DNA from: Aminicenans sp964648465
GTDB taxonomy: Bacteria > Acidobacteriota > Aminicenantia > Aminicenantales > Aminicenantaceae
NCBI GenBank assembly: GCA_964648465.1
Contig: CAZYMU010000035.1
Span: 1 to 24,855 of the forward strand
DNA: 24,855 bases
Direction of reading: 5' to 3'
The notes below the pieces were generated by a model. That model was not told where the DNA came from. It did not search any database and saw only the letters and a program-made list of their open reading frames with translations. Below are positions 14,613 to 22,289 of the stretch, one piece after another (within the stretch, counting starts at the first letter, position 1; each line of letters starts with the position of its first letter). Position numbers and translations under genes: made by a program.

Positions 14613-15991
14613 CCTCTTCTTCCTTTTACTCGGCCCCTGCGCATAAACCCATCATAATGGCGCATAACAAGTTGTGCTTCTATCTGCTGAAGTGTATCCA
14701 TGGCTACTCCTACAACAATAAGAATCGATGTTCCTCCAAAGTAAAACTGAACATTCAATCCCTGTGTAAACCATCTGGGTAAGTTTTGGTCTAAAAATGT
14801 TCCTATAAATGGGAGAGCCTGTACTTTGAATCCCGTGATCATAAATTCAGGGAGAATTGCAACTAGTGCAAGGTAAATAGCACCCACCAGAGTCAATCGC
14901 GAAAGCACTCCATCAATGAAATCAGATGTATTTTTCCCTGGCCTTATCCCTGGAATAAAACCTCCATATTTCCTAAGGTTATCTGCAACATCGACAGGAT
15001 TGAAGATTATTGACACATAAAAATAGGTAAAGAAAATAATTGCTGCAATATAGAGCATATTATAGAGTGGCATACCCAGGGAAAACTGTCGGGCAATATC
15101 CTGGAAAAATTGAATCTTAACCATCTGTGCCAAAGTAGATGGAATAGTGATAACAGAAGCAGCAAAAATAATCGGGATAACTCCTCCAGTATTTACTCTC
15201 AATGGCAGATGAGTGCTCTGCCCACCATAAATCTTCCTTCCCACAACTCTTTTTGCATAAGAAACAGGAATTCGCCTCTGTCCTCTTTCAACAAAAACAA
15301 TGATAGCAATAACTGATAACATTATTATCCCGAGAAATATTAATCTCAATGGGTCCATATCTCCTGTCTGCAAACCTCTTACAAGACTCTGCATCCCACT
15401 AGGCAAACCTACTACAATCCCAGCGAATATAATAAGAGAAATTCCGTTTCCGATGCCTCGTTCCGATATCTGCTCTCCCAGCCACATGATAAAAACTGTC
15501 CCCGTTGTCAAGGTCAGCATAGTCATAAACTGAAACCCAATACCGGGATTAGGTACGACCGGTGCTCCTCCAGGACTCTTCAAGGCTTGAAGGAACAGGC
15601 TGATGCCAAAAGACTGGATTACGCAAATAATGAGAGTTCCATATCTGGTATATTGAGTGATTTTTTTCCTGCCAAGCTCCCCTTCTTTCGATAACCTTTC
15701 CAGGTAAGGCCATACAACTTGAAGAAGCTGAAGAATAATTGACGAACTGATATAAGGCATGATGCCTAAGGCGAAAATGGTCATTCTTGACATGTTTCTT
15801 CCCGTGAAAAGATCCACCATGCCAAAGATTGTCCCCTTTTGCATTTCCCAAAATTCAGCTAGAGCATTACCATCCAAACCAGGATTTGGAATTTGAGCAC
15901 CAATCCTATAGACAGCCAGAATCATCAAAGTAAAAATTACTCTCTTTCTTAAGTCAGGAATACTAAAAATGTTTCTAATACTTCCAAGCAT
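14609..15991 (-). CDS. secY: Preprotein translocase subunit SecY
   Basis: Central channel subunit of the Sec translocon, inner membrane, 460 residues with about ten hydrophobic spans as expected. The N-terminus (SIPDLRKRVIFTLMILAVYR) and the plug-region start IGAQIPNPGLD are typical, as are ERLSKEGELGRKKITQYTRY and the cytoplasmic loop KYGGFIPGIRPGK ahead of span 9. ATG overlaps the rplO stop by one base (TAATG), and its stop overlaps adk (ATGA). The usual spc-operon position makes its output follow that of the ribosomal proteins. It would export the secreted peptidase and transglycosylase of this window. Confidence 0.98.
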   Translation of the reverse strand: MLGSIRNIFSIPDLRKRVIFTLMILAVYRIGAQIPNPGLDGNALAEFWEMQKGTIFGMVDLFTGRNMSRMTIFALGIMPYISSSIILQLLQVVWPYLERLSKEGELGRKKITQYTRYGTLIICVIQSFGISLFLQALKSPGGAPVVPNPGIGFQFMTMLTLTTGTVFIMWLGEQISERGIGNGISLIIFAGIVVGLPSGMQSLVRGLQTGDMDPLRLIFLGIIMLSVIAIIVFVERGQRRIPVSYAKRVVGRKIYGGQSTHLPLRVNTGGVIPIIFAASVITIPSTLAQMVKIQFFQDIARQFSLGMPLYNMLYIAAIIFFTYFYVSIIFNPVDVADNLRKYGGFIPGIRPGKNTSDFIDGVLSRLTLVGAIYLALVAILPEFMITGFKVQALPFIGTFLDQNLPRWFTQGLNVQFYFGGTSILIVVGVAMDTLQQIEAQLVMRHYDGFMRRGRVKGRRG

Positions 15992-16437
15992 TATTCATTC
16001 CCAATAATAATTGTTTTTCCTCCCGCATTCTCGATCTTTTTTTGTGCGGATTTAGAAAATTTGTGGGCATATACTGTTTTAGCCTCAGGAATATCTCCAT
16101 CCCCTAAGATTTTTATTAATTCAGTTTCCTTTTTTATAATTTTAGCATCCACCAGGTCTTTAGGATTAATCTTGTTTTTGCTGATTTTACTTAAACTATT
16201 AAGATTAACCTCACTGTATTCTTTTCGAAAAATATTTGTAAAACCTCTCTTGGGCAGCCGCCGGTTAAGGGGCATTTGGCCGCCTTCAAATCCTCTTTTG
16301 CGAGAATACCCAGATATCGATTTTTGGCCCTTGGTTCCCCGGCCAGCTGTCTTTCCACGCCCGGAACCAGGCCCACGTCCAACCCTTCTTTTATTTTTCC
16401 TGGAATTCTTTGCAGGATAAAGATTGCTTAGATTCAT
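15991..16437 (-). CDS. rplO: 50S ribosomal protein L15
   Basis: Large-subunit late-assembly protein of 148 residues. The Gly/Arg-rich N-terminus with RVGRGPGSGRGKTAGRGTKG and the following GFEGGQMPLNRRLPKRGF are diagnostic. The C-terminal half with ETELIKILGDGDI and SKSAQKKIENAGG is the normal L15 globular domain. ATG overlaps the rpmD stop (ATGA) and its own stop shares one base with the secY start. Standard spc position. Confidence 0.98.
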   Translation of the reverse strand: MNLSNLYPAKNSRKNKRRVGRGPGSGRGKTAGRGTKGQKSISGYSRKRGFEGGQMPLNRRLPKRGFTNIFRKEYSEVNLNSLSKISKNKINPKDLVDAKIIKKETELIKILGDGDIPEAKTVYAHKFSKSAQKKIENAGGKTIIIGNE

Positions 16438-16694
16438 TTTAGATCTAACTCCTCCACTTTCAACAGATGAGGAATCTTCTTTATCATTCCTATAATTTCA
16501 GGGCACTGCTTCCGTACAACTTCTGAATTTATTTTTCTTAATCCCAATCCCTTTACAATTTCCCTCTGTTTTCTTGGGCGTCCGATTAGACTTCGCACAA
16601 GTTTAATCTTCAGCTGCTTTACAACAGGCCTATTTTCTCCCTTGTGCGGTGTTTTATTCCGGGTTTCTTGGGATCCCGTTTCTATCACTGCCAT
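16434..16694 (-). CDS. rpmD: 50S ribosomal protein L30 with N-terminal extension
   Basis: The L30 core begins at about residue 27 (QLKIKLVRSLIGRPRKQR) and runs through VKGLGLRKINSEV to the C-terminus. The total is 86 residues, whereas bacterial L30 is usually about 60. The extra 26 residues are polar (Glu, Lys, Asn, Thr) and resemble no domain I know. There is no in-frame ATG, GTG or TTG between the first ATG and the core, so the extension appears genuine. The start lies inside the last ten bases of rpsE, where GAAGAGGATGTG may act as ribosome binding site. The stop overlaps rplO. Confidence 0.94.
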   Translation of the reverse strand: MAVIETGSQETRNKTPHKGENRPVVKQLKIKLVRSLIGRPRKQREIVKGLGLRKINSEVVRKQCPEIIGMIKKIPHLLKVEELDLK

Positions 16695-17203
16695 ATCACA
16701 TCCTCTTCTTTTTCTCTATCTTCCGATACCTTTTTTGAGTCCTTTAGGTTTTTTAATGCATTTATTGTAGCATGGGCTACACTTCCAGGACTATTACTCC
16801 GCAAAGACTTCGCCAAAATATCTTTTATACCTGCCAGCTGCATGATTATTCTAACAGCTCCACCTGCAATAACCCCAGTTCCTTTTGAAGCCGGGCGTAA
16901 AACAACAACACCTCCACAGTGGACTCCTTTAACAAAATGAGGAATTGTTGTCTCCTTGAGTGGTACTTCTATTAATTTTTTTTTTGCATCCTGTACAGCT
17001 TTGGCAATCGCAGGAGGAACTTCACGAGCCTTTCCCTTTCCGACCCCAACTGATCCATTTTCATTCCCGACTGCTACCAAGGCTGAGAAACTCAAATTTT
17101 TCCCTCCTTTAACAACTTTTGTCGTCCTCCGGATAGAAATCACCTGATCCTTTAACTCTTCTTCCCCTTCTTCAACTTGCTTGATCATTCTTTTCTCGAC
17201 CAC
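16685..17203 (-). CDS. rpsE: 30S ribosomal protein S5
   Basis: Small-subunit protein of 172 residues involved in decoding accuracy and helicase activity at the mRNA entry. The double-stranded RNA-binding part contains VISIRRTTKVVKGGKNLSFS and VGNENGSVGVGKGKA, and the second half GTGVIAGGAVRIIMQLAGI, where Ala replaces the common Pro of GGPVR. I chose the GTG at 17203 because GGGAGG lies six bases upstream; the later ATG at 17188 has only a weak GAG. The C-terminal tail is acidic and overlaps rpmD by ten bases. Confidence 0.97.
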   Translation of the reverse strand: MVEKRMIKQVEEGEEELKDQVISIRRTTKVVKGGKNLSFSALVAVGNENGSVGVGKGKAREVPPAIAKAVQDAKKKLIEVPLKETTIPHFVKGVHCGGVVVLRPASKGTGVIAGGAVRIIMQLAGIKDILAKSLRSNSPGSVAHATINALKNLKDSKKVSEDREKEEDVIWQ

Positions 17204-17236
17204 TCTTTTCCTCCCTATATAATCGTTACAACCGGA

Positions 17237-17611
17237 CTAAAAAATAATGCCTCCTTTTCTTAGGGCTTCAGCCAGAGTCTTGATACGCCCCTGATAAGGA
17301 TAAATTCCTCTGTCGAAAATGATTTTATTTATCTTTTTTTGTTTTAGCCTTTTAACAAGTAGATCTCCGACTGTTTTTGCAGCCTCCATATTTTTTGTCT
17401 TTTTATTTTTATCCTTAAATTCTTTCATTAAAGTAGAAGCAGTAGCCAATACTGCTCCTTTAGTATCATCTATTACCTGAAGATAAATATATCTATTGCT
17501 TTTGTTTACATAAATTCTGGGCCTTTCCAAGGTTCCTTTCAGTTTTTTCTGGATTCTTTTTCTTATCCGTTTCTTAGCTTTTTTCTTTAGCACCACATTA
17601 TTTTTATACAC
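17237..17611 (-). CDS. rplR: 50S ribosomal protein L18
   Basis: A 5S rRNA-binding protein of 124 residues. The core is easily recognised: KRIRKRIQKKLKGTLERPR, RIYVNKSNRYIYLQVIDD, and the end IIFDRGIYPYQGRIKTLAEA followed by LRKGG. The start is GTG at 17611, with AGGAG six bases upstream lying within the rplF coding end. The two genes overlap by eight bases, so initiation here is probably linked to termination of L6 synthesis. Standard spc order L6-L18-S5. Confidence 0.97.
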   Translation of the reverse strand: MYKNNVVLKKKAKKRIRKRIQKKLKGTLERPRIYVNKSNRYIYLQVIDDTKGAVLATASTLMKEFKDKNKKTKNMEAAKTVGDLLVKRLKQKKINKIIFDRGIYPYQGRIKTLAEALRKGGIIF

Positions 17612-18149
17612 CAGATACTCCTGCTTTTCGTTCTTTCTTAATCAAACGTTCACCAACATAACGAATACCCTTCAGCTTATAAGGATCAGGCTTTCGAAAA
17701 CTGCGAATTCTATATGCTTCATGTCCAACACGTTGCTTATCTATTCCTTTAAGGACAATCAAGGTCGGTTTTTCCAAAATCACTTCAATATCTTCTGGTA
17801 TAATATAAATCACAGGCTTTGAATATCCTAAGTTCAGCTCCAACTTGTTGTTATCGATTCTAGCACGATATCCAACACCGATTATTTCCAGCTTTCTGGA
17901 AAATCCAGAGGATACCCCTACAGCAGCATTATTTGCTAACGTCCGGCACAAACCATGAAAAGCCGGAAGTTGACCGGAATCATCCTTTCTTGTTAGAATT
18001 ATTTGATTATTTTTAAACTCTGCTTTAATTCCCGAAAACAAGGGTGAATAAAGCTTGCCTTTTGACCCATTGAATTCGATTTTATCAGATAAAATATTAA
18101 CCTTAACTCCTTCCGGAATAACGACTGGCATTCTCCCTACCCTTGACAT
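17604..18149 (-). CDS. rplF: 50S ribosomal protein L6
   Basis: Large-subunit protein of 181 residues near the factor-binding site, close to where EF-G acts. It begins MSRVGRMPVVIPEGVKV and has the family's second-domain marks VGYRARIDNNKLELNLGYS and SFRKPDPYKLKGIRYVGE. GAGAGGAAAT precedes the ATG. It lies 25 bp after rpsH and overlaps rplR by eight bases. Length and domain layout are normal. Confidence 0.98.
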   Translation of the reverse strand: MSRVGRMPVVIPEGVKVNILSDKIEFNGSKGKLYSPLFSGIKAEFKNNQIILTRKDDSGQLPAFHGLCRTLANNAAVGVSSGFSRKLEIIGVGYRARIDNNKLELNLGYSKPVIYIIPEDIEVILEKPTLIVLKGIDKQRVGHEAYRIRSFRKPDPYKLKGIRYVGERLIKKERKAGVSGV

Positions 18150-18174
18150 TTTCTTATTTCCTCTCTTTCACCGT

Positions 18175-18573
18175 TTACCAGATATGGCACAAAACTTCGC
18201 CTCCAATGCCAAGCTCTTCACATCTCCTTCCTGTTAAAATACCTTGAGATGTAGAAACAATGACAATACCAAGTCCTCCAAGGACTTTGGGGATTGAACC
18301 TCTTTTGCAATAGATTCGGCATCCAGGCTTGCTTATCTTCTTGAGCCCTGAAATAACACTTACATTATTTTTTGTATACTTGATATAGACTTTCAAAATT
18401 CCCTGCAATTTATCATCAATCACACGAAAATTTTTTATATACCCTTCATCTTTCATAATTCTTACAATCTCAACCTTCATGTACGAAGATGGAATGTCTA
18501 CTTCTTTCTTCTTAATCATAGTAGCATTCCTTATCCTGGTTAGTATATCAGCAATAGGGTCTGTTAAAGTCAT
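18175..18573 (-). CDS. rpsH: 30S ribosomal protein S8
   Basis: Small-subunit central-domain protein of 132 residues. It starts MTLTDPIADILTRIRNA and ends with GLGIVIVSTSQGILTGR and GGEVLCHIW, the S8 signature. AGGAGAGG lies upstream of the ATG. S8 is the translational repressor of the spc operon in E. coli, acting near the L5 start; I looked for but could not confirm an S8-binding mimic here by eye. 21 bp after rpsN, 25 bp before rplF. Confidence 0.98.
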   Translation of the reverse strand: MTLTDPIADILTRIRNATMIKKKEVDIPSSYMKVEIVRIMKDEGYIKNFRVIDDKLQGILKVYIKYTKNNVSVISGLKKISKPGCRIYCKRGSIPKVLGGLGIVIVSTSQGILTGRRCEELGIGGEVLCHIW

Positions 18574-18594
18574 GCTTTTATCCTCTCCTATAAT

Positions 18595-18780
18595 TTACCA
18601 TGATGCCTTTGTAACTCCTGGGATTTCACCTTTCAAGGCCAGTTCACGAAAGCAAAGGCGGCACATATCAAATTTTCTATAATATCCTTTAGAACGCCCA
18701 CATATCCGGCAGCGATTTTTTTTCCTTACAGAATATTTAGGTTCCTTCAAGTATTTTGCCACACATGATTTTCTTGCCAC
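18595..18780 (-). CDS. rpsZ: 30S ribosomal protein S14, type Z (zinc-binding)
   Basis: The short 61-residue form of S14, with C24, C27, C40 and C43 in two CxxC pairs (CRICG and CRLCF) that bind zinc. Enteric-type S14 is about 100 residues and lacks them. It starts MARKSCVAKYLKEPKYSVRK and ends with LALKGEIPGVTKASW. The start codon is GTG with GGAAGGATAA upstream. Position between rplE and rpsH is standard. Finding the zinc form as the copy in the main cluster suggests it is the housekeeping version. Confidence 0.97.
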   Translation of the reverse strand: MARKSCVAKYLKEPKYSVRKKNRCRICGRSKGYYRKFDMCRLCFRELALKGEIPGVTKASW

Positions 18781-18791
18781 TTTATCCTTCC

Positions 18792-19337
18792 TTATGAAGC
18801 CTCTCTAAAAGGCATTCCCATTTTTTTTAACAAGGCGTATGCTTCCTTGTCATTCTTAGCAGATGTAACTATGGTTATATTCATTCCTCGAGATTTTTCC
18901 ACCTTAGTATAGTCTATTTCTGGAAAGACTAGTTGGTCTTTAATGCCCAGAGTGTAATTTCCTCTTCTATCAAATGATCTGGGAGAAAGACCTCTAAAAT
19001 CCCTTACACGCGGAAGAACAATATTGACCAACCGGTCAAAGAACTCGTACATTCTCCTTCCACGCAGGGTGACATAACACGCAATAGCATGTCCAGAGCG
19101 GAGCTTAAAAGCCGAAATAGATTTTTTCGCCCTCCCCACAGCAGGCCATTGACCTGTTATAAGGCTCAATTCTTTCTTTACTACATCTAATATTTTTATA
19201 TTCTGGATAGCTTCTCCAACACCTACATTTATGACTATTTTCTCAAGCCTTGGAACAGCCATCCTGTTTTCTATAGACAAATCCTTTCCGAGTTCATCAA
19301 CAATTTCCTTTAGGTATTTTTTTCTAAGGCGACTCAT
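18792..19337 (-). CDS. rplE: 50S ribosomal protein L5
   Basis: A 5S rRNA-binding protein of the central protuberance, 181 residues. Recognised by PRLEKIVINVGVGEA, ITGQWPAVGRAKKSISAFKL, the VTLRGRRMYEFFDRL segment and RGNYTLGIKDQLVFPEIDY; the protein ends normally with LLKKMGMPFRE. It lies 16 bp after rplX; the ribosome binding site is weak (GAGAGATGAG). The start is the first ATG and fits the family. Standard spc position. Confidence 0.98.
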   Translation of the reverse strand: MSRLRKKYLKEIVDELGKDLSIENRMAVPRLEKIVINVGVGEAIQNIKILDVVKKELSLITGQWPAVGRAKKSISAFKLRSGHAIACYVTLRGRRMYEFFDRLVNIVLPRVRDFRGLSPRSFDRRGNYTLGIKDQLVFPEIDYTKVEKSRGMNITIVTSAKNDKEAYALLKKMGMPFREAS

Positions 19338-19353
19338 TACTCATCTCTCACTC

Positions 19354-19680
19354 TTATTTTTCTAAACTCATTTCACATTTAGAGCAAACTCTAATCTTTT
19401 CCCCATCTGCAAGTTTCTTTCTTCTTGCTCTTACCCCCTGGCCGCATTCTGAACAGTATATCATTACATTAGATCCATCTATGGGAGCTTCTTTCTCCAT
19501 AATTCCACCCTGAATATTCTTGCTTTGATCACGCCGGATGAATTCTTTAATAAAATTAACCTTTTCAACAATCACTCTATTCTTCCTAGGGAAAACTACC
19601 AAAATTTTCCCTTTTTTACCCTTGTCTTTTCCTTTAATAACAATAACCTCGTCATTTTTTTTCAACATCATTTTTCCCAT
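19354..19680 (-). CDS. rplX: 50S ribosomal protein L24 with four-cysteine zinc motif
   Basis: Early-assembly large-subunit protein of 108 residues from the preferred ATG. The KOW motif is in KKNDEVIVIKGKDKGKKGKI, and VIVEKVNFIKEFIRRDQSK with GGIMEKEAPI is typical. The C-terminal part carries CSECG and CSKCE, two CxxC pairs forming a probable zinc ribbon, as in L24 of many non-enteric bacteria. GTG at 19683 is also in frame, but GGAGG is seven bases from ATG 19680 and only four from the GTG, and the ATG shares one base with the rplN stop (TGATG), so ATG is favoured. Confidence 0.96.
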   Translation of the reverse strand: MGKMMLKKNDEVIVIKGKDKGKKGKILVVFPRKNRVIVEKVNFIKEFIRRDQSKNIQGGIMEKEAPIDGSNVMIYCSECGQGVRARRKKLADGEKIRVCSKCEMSLEK

Positions 19681-20048
19681 CACAGAACCTCCGGAGCAAG
19701 TGAAACGATTTTCATGAACTTTTTTTCACGCAGTTCTCTTCCCACAGGACCAAATACACGAGTTCCAACTGGTTCTCCTTGCCTGTTAATAAGAACCGCT
19801 GCATTATCCTCAAAACGAACATAAGAACCATCTCTACGGCGAATCTCCTTTTTTGTCCTGACGATAACAGCTTGGATAACATTGCCTTTTGAGATTTTGC
19901 TCTCAGGCTCTGCCTCTTTGACTGATGCTGAAATAATATCTCCGATAGTAGCAGTCTTACCTATTCCCCCGCCCAGGGGAGTAATACACAGAATCTTTCT
20001 AGCCCCGGAATTGTCAGCAACTTTAAGTATAGTTTCTGCCTGAATCAT
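19680..20048 (-). CDS. rplN: 50S ribosomal protein L14
   Basis: Large-subunit protein of 122 residues, the most uniform length in the family. MIQAETILKVADNSGARKIL, AVIVRTKKEIRRRDGSYVRF and NRQGEPVGTRVFGPVGRELR are all diagnostic. L14 forms part of intersubunit bridges B5/B8 and the RsfS docking surface. ATG overlaps the rpsQ stop by four bases; its stop shares one base with the rplX start. First gene of the spc part of the cluster, with no break or promoter visible between the S10 and spc parts. Confidence 0.98.
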   Translation of the reverse strand: MIQAETILKVADNSGARKILCITPLGGGIGKTATIGDIISASVKEAEPESKISKGNVIQAVIVRTKKEIRRRDGSYVRFEDNAAVLINRQGEPVGTRVFGPVGRELREKKFMKIVSLAPEVL

Positions 20049-20341
20049 TTTTTCTTTTCCTCAATCTCTTTTTCTCTTTCACTGGGAGATAATCCTACAA
20101 TCTCTTCTACACGCCACCTTTTTGTTTTACTCAGAGGTTTTGTTTCTACTATTCTAACTAAGTCTCCAATCTTGCATTTCTCATACTCATCATGAGCAAA
20201 ATATTTTTTCTTTTTCTTAATAATCTTCTTATATAAAGGGTGTCTTATTTGACGTTCAACATTGACTGTAACTGTTTTTTCCATTTTATTTGCTATAACA
20301 ATTCCAACTTTAGTCGTCCTTTTCCCTTTATTCTTATTCAT
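20045..20341 (-). CDS. rpsQ: 30S ribosomal protein S17
   Basis: Early-assembly 16S rRNA-binding protein, 98 residues. The OB-fold core contains TTKVGIVIANKMEKTVTVNV, RHPLYKKIIKKKKKYFAHDE and CKIGDLVRIVETKPLSKTKR. A charged C-terminal tail of about ten residues (EREKEIEEKKK) goes past the core, and there are a few extra Lys at the N-terminus. Only three bases separate it from rpmC, and its stop overlaps rplN by four bases. Confidence 0.97.
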   Translation of the reverse strand: MNKNKGKRTTKVGIVIANKMEKTVTVNVERQIRHPLYKKIIKKKKKYFAHDEYEKCKIGDLVRIVETKPLSKTKRWRVEEIVGLSPSEREKEIEEKKK

Positions 20342-20344
20342 TTT

Positions 20345-20542
20345 TTATTCCATCCCTTTACTCTTTTCTCTGAGGATTGTTCTTATAACAGCTATTTCCT
20401 TTTTTATGCTCTTAAGTTTCATGGCATTTTCCAGCTGACCCAACTCATGCTTAAATTTCAGCTTAAAAAGCTGATCTTTTAATTCGCTTTCTCTGCTCGC
20501 CAGCTCTCCATCGGATAATTCTCTCAATTCACTTGTTTTCAT
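20345..20542 (-). CDS. rpmC: 50S ribosomal protein L29
   Basis: A 65-residue two-helix protein at the peptide exit tunnel, where it helps dock trigger factor and SRP. It starts MKTSELRELSDGELASRESE and has FKLKFKHELGQLENAMKLK and IKKEIAVIRTILREK, the family signature. ATG overlaps the rplP stop (ATGA) and only three bases separate its end from rpsQ. Normal length. Confidence 0.97.
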   Translation of the reverse strand: MKTSELRELSDGELASRESELKDQLFKLKFKHELGQLENAMKLKSIKKEIAVIRTILREKSKGME

Positions 20543-20961
20543 CTAAGCCCCTTATTCCCTCTTGAAATAAATCTAGTCCTTATGGGAAGTTTATTTGCAG
20601 CTAATCTCATAGCCTCTTTTGCTACGCTTTCCGTTACTCCCTCTATTTCATATATGATCCTTCCGGGCTTGATAACCTCAACCCACAACTCAGGATCTCC
20701 TTTGCCTTTTCCCATCCTTACTTCTGTGGGCTTTTTTGTAATCGGTTTCCATGGAAACACCCGAATCCATACTTTTCCTTTCCTCTTGGCATGACGGCTA
20801 ATTGTAATCCGGCCCGCTTCAATCTGCCTTGCTGTCATCCAACAAGGTTCCATAGCCTGTAGGCCATATTCGCCAAAAATCAACGTTCCTCCACGCAAGG
20901 CCTTACCACGCATTCTTCCTCTTTGCTGCTTGCGGAACTTGACTTTTTTCGGCATTAACAT
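20539..20961 (-). CDS. rplP: 50S ribosomal protein L16
   Basis: Large-subunit protein near the A site and peptidyl transferase centre, 140 residues. KKVKFRKQQRGRMRGKALRG, FGEYGLQAMEPCWMTARQIE, RVFPWKPITKKPTEVRMGKGK and RLAANKLPIRTRFI identify it. The RVFPWKP loop holds the Arg that is hydroxylated in E. coli L16. The frame offers ATG 20961 (MLMPKK) and ATG 20955 (MPKK). The first has GAGGAG eight bases upstream and is preferred, although most family members start at MP. Two bases follow the rpsC stop. Confidence 0.97.
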   Translation of the reverse strand: MLMPKKVKFRKQQRGRMRGKALRGGTLIFGEYGLQAMEPCWMTARQIEAGRITISRHAKRKGKVWIRVFPWKPITKKPTEVRMGKGKGDPELWVEVIKPGRIIYEIEGVTESVAKEAMRLAANKLPIRTRFISRGNKGLR

Positions 20962-20963
20962 GT

Positions 20964-21632
20964 TTAAATCTCCTCTATTTCAACAATCTGTGAGGTCATT
21001 TTCGGCTTCTCTACATCAGCATTGTAAATCCATACCTTAATACCTATTTGTCCATATGTCGTAAAAGCCTCAGTAAACCCATAGTCAATATCTGCTCGCA
21101 GGGTCTGAAGAGGCAACTGGCCTCTCAAATACCATTCAGACCGAGCAATTTCCACTCCTCCTAACCTGCCGGAACACATCACTTTTATCCCTTTTGCGCC
21201 CATCTTTGTGGCCATATTCACAGCTCTCCTCATGGCTCTCCGATAAGCAATCCTCTTCTCTAACTGTACGGCAATCCCCTGAGCAACTAAAATAGCATTA
21301 AGTTCCGGTTTGTCCACTTCCCGAATATCAATGTATACTTCTTTCTCTGCGATTTCCTGAAGATAAATTTTAAGACTTTCTATTTCTTTCCCACCCCGGC
21401 CAATAACAATACCTGGCCTCGCAGTGTGAATAATTACTCTAATCTTAGGACCAACCCGCTCTATGTCCACATCAGCAATTCCTGCATGATAATATCTTTT
21501 CCTAATGATTTTTCTCATTTCGAGATCGTTGTGAATTAGACGGCTGTATTCTTTTCCTTTAGAAAACCACCTCGAACTCCACTTTTTATTAAATCCCAAT
21601 CTAAATCCATACGGATGTGTTTTCTGCCCCAC
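20964..21632 (-). CDS. rpsC: 30S ribosomal protein S3
   Basis: Small-subunit head protein of 222 residues at the mRNA entry tunnel. GQKTHPYGFRLGFNKKWSSR starts the protein, a KH domain with GIVIGRGGKEIESLK follows, and the C-terminal domain has KGIKVMCSGRLGGVEIARSE and YGQIGIKVWIY. Start codon GTG with GGGAG seven bases upstream; no nearby ATG fits the family start, so GTG is well supported. Three bases after rplV, two before rplP. Confidence 0.98.
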   Translation of the reverse strand: MGQKTHPYGFRLGFNKKWSSRWFSKGKEYSRLIHNDLEMRKIIRKRYYHAGIADVDIERVGPKIRVIIHTARPGIVIGRGGKEIESLKIYLQEIAEKEVYIDIREVDKPELNAILVAQGIAVQLEKRIAYRRAMRRAVNMATKMGAKGIKVMCSGRLGGVEIARSEWYLRGQLPLQTLRADIDYGFTEAFTTYGQIGIKVWIYNADVEKPKMTSQIVEIEEI

Positions 21633-21635
21633 TTT

Positions 21636-21995
21636 TTATCTCCCTTTCCTTTCTTCCAAAAAGATATGGACATGGCTGATCCTTTTTAATATGCTTGCTG
21701 CTCTTCCCATAGGAGCAGCTCTAAATCTTTTCCACTGAGGCCCTTTGTTAACAAAGATTTCTGAGATATACAGGTTATCAACATCTACGTCCGCCTTTTT
21801 TAATTGTGCATTTGCAATTGCAGAACGAAGGACTTTTTCAACTATGGAACTTGCTTTTTTCTTGGAAAAATGAAGAATAGTTAGAGCTTCTCCCACATAT
21901 CTATCTCTTACCAAGTCAGCTACAAGGCGACACTTTTGAGGTGCAATTCTCACATATTTCCCAGCTGCTTGTGAAACGGTGTTTTTTTCTTCCAT
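21636..21995 (-). CDS. rplV: 50S ribosomal protein L22
   Basis: Large-subunit protein of 119 residues whose beta hairpin lines the exit tunnel and forms part of the macrolide region. Family marks are YVRIAPQKCRLVADLVRDR, ALTILHFSKKKASSIVEKVL and the hairpin WKRFRAAPMGRAASILKRIS followed by HVHIFLEE. Nothing unusual is seen in the hairpin tip. One base separates it from rpsS and three from rpsC. Confidence 0.98.
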   Translation of the reverse strand: MEEKNTVSQAAGKYVRIAPQKCRLVADLVRDRYVGEALTILHFSKKKASSIVEKVLRSAIANAQLKKADVDVDNLYISEIFVNKGPQWKRFRAAPMGRAASILKRISHVHIFLEERKGR

Positions 21996-21996
21996 C

Positions 21997-22287
21997 CTAT
22001 TTCTTCACTCTGATTGTCCTTGCCGTCTTCGATGTATGTCCTTTGAAAATTCTTGTCGGTGAAAATTCTCCTAATTTATGACCAACCATATTTTCTGTTA
22101 TAAATACTGGTATAAATTTTTTTCCATTATGAACAGCAATAGTGAGTCCAACCATATCCGGAATTATCATCGAACGCCGAGACCAGGTCTTGATGACCTG
22201 TCTTTTTTGTCTTTGAACTCCTACAGCCTCTATTTTCTTAAGAAGCTTTTCATCAACAAAAGGCCCTTTTTTTACAGACCTGCTCAT
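21997..22287 (-). CDS. rpsS: 30S ribosomal protein S19
   Basis: Small-subunit head protein of 96 residues that pairs with S13. It starts MSRSVKKGPFVDEKLLKKIE and has KTWSRRSMIIPDMVGLTIAV, GHKLGEFSPTRIFKGH and a short basic tail, as expected. The ribosome binding site AAGGAG lies within the end of rplB. Two bases after rplB, one before rplV. Confidence 0.98.
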   Translation of the reverse strand: MSRSVKKGPFVDEKLLKKIEAVGVQRQKRQVIKTWSRRSMIIPDMVGLTIAVHNGKKFIPVFITENMVGHKLGEFSPTRIFKGHTSKTARTIRVKK

Positions 22288-22289
22288 TG

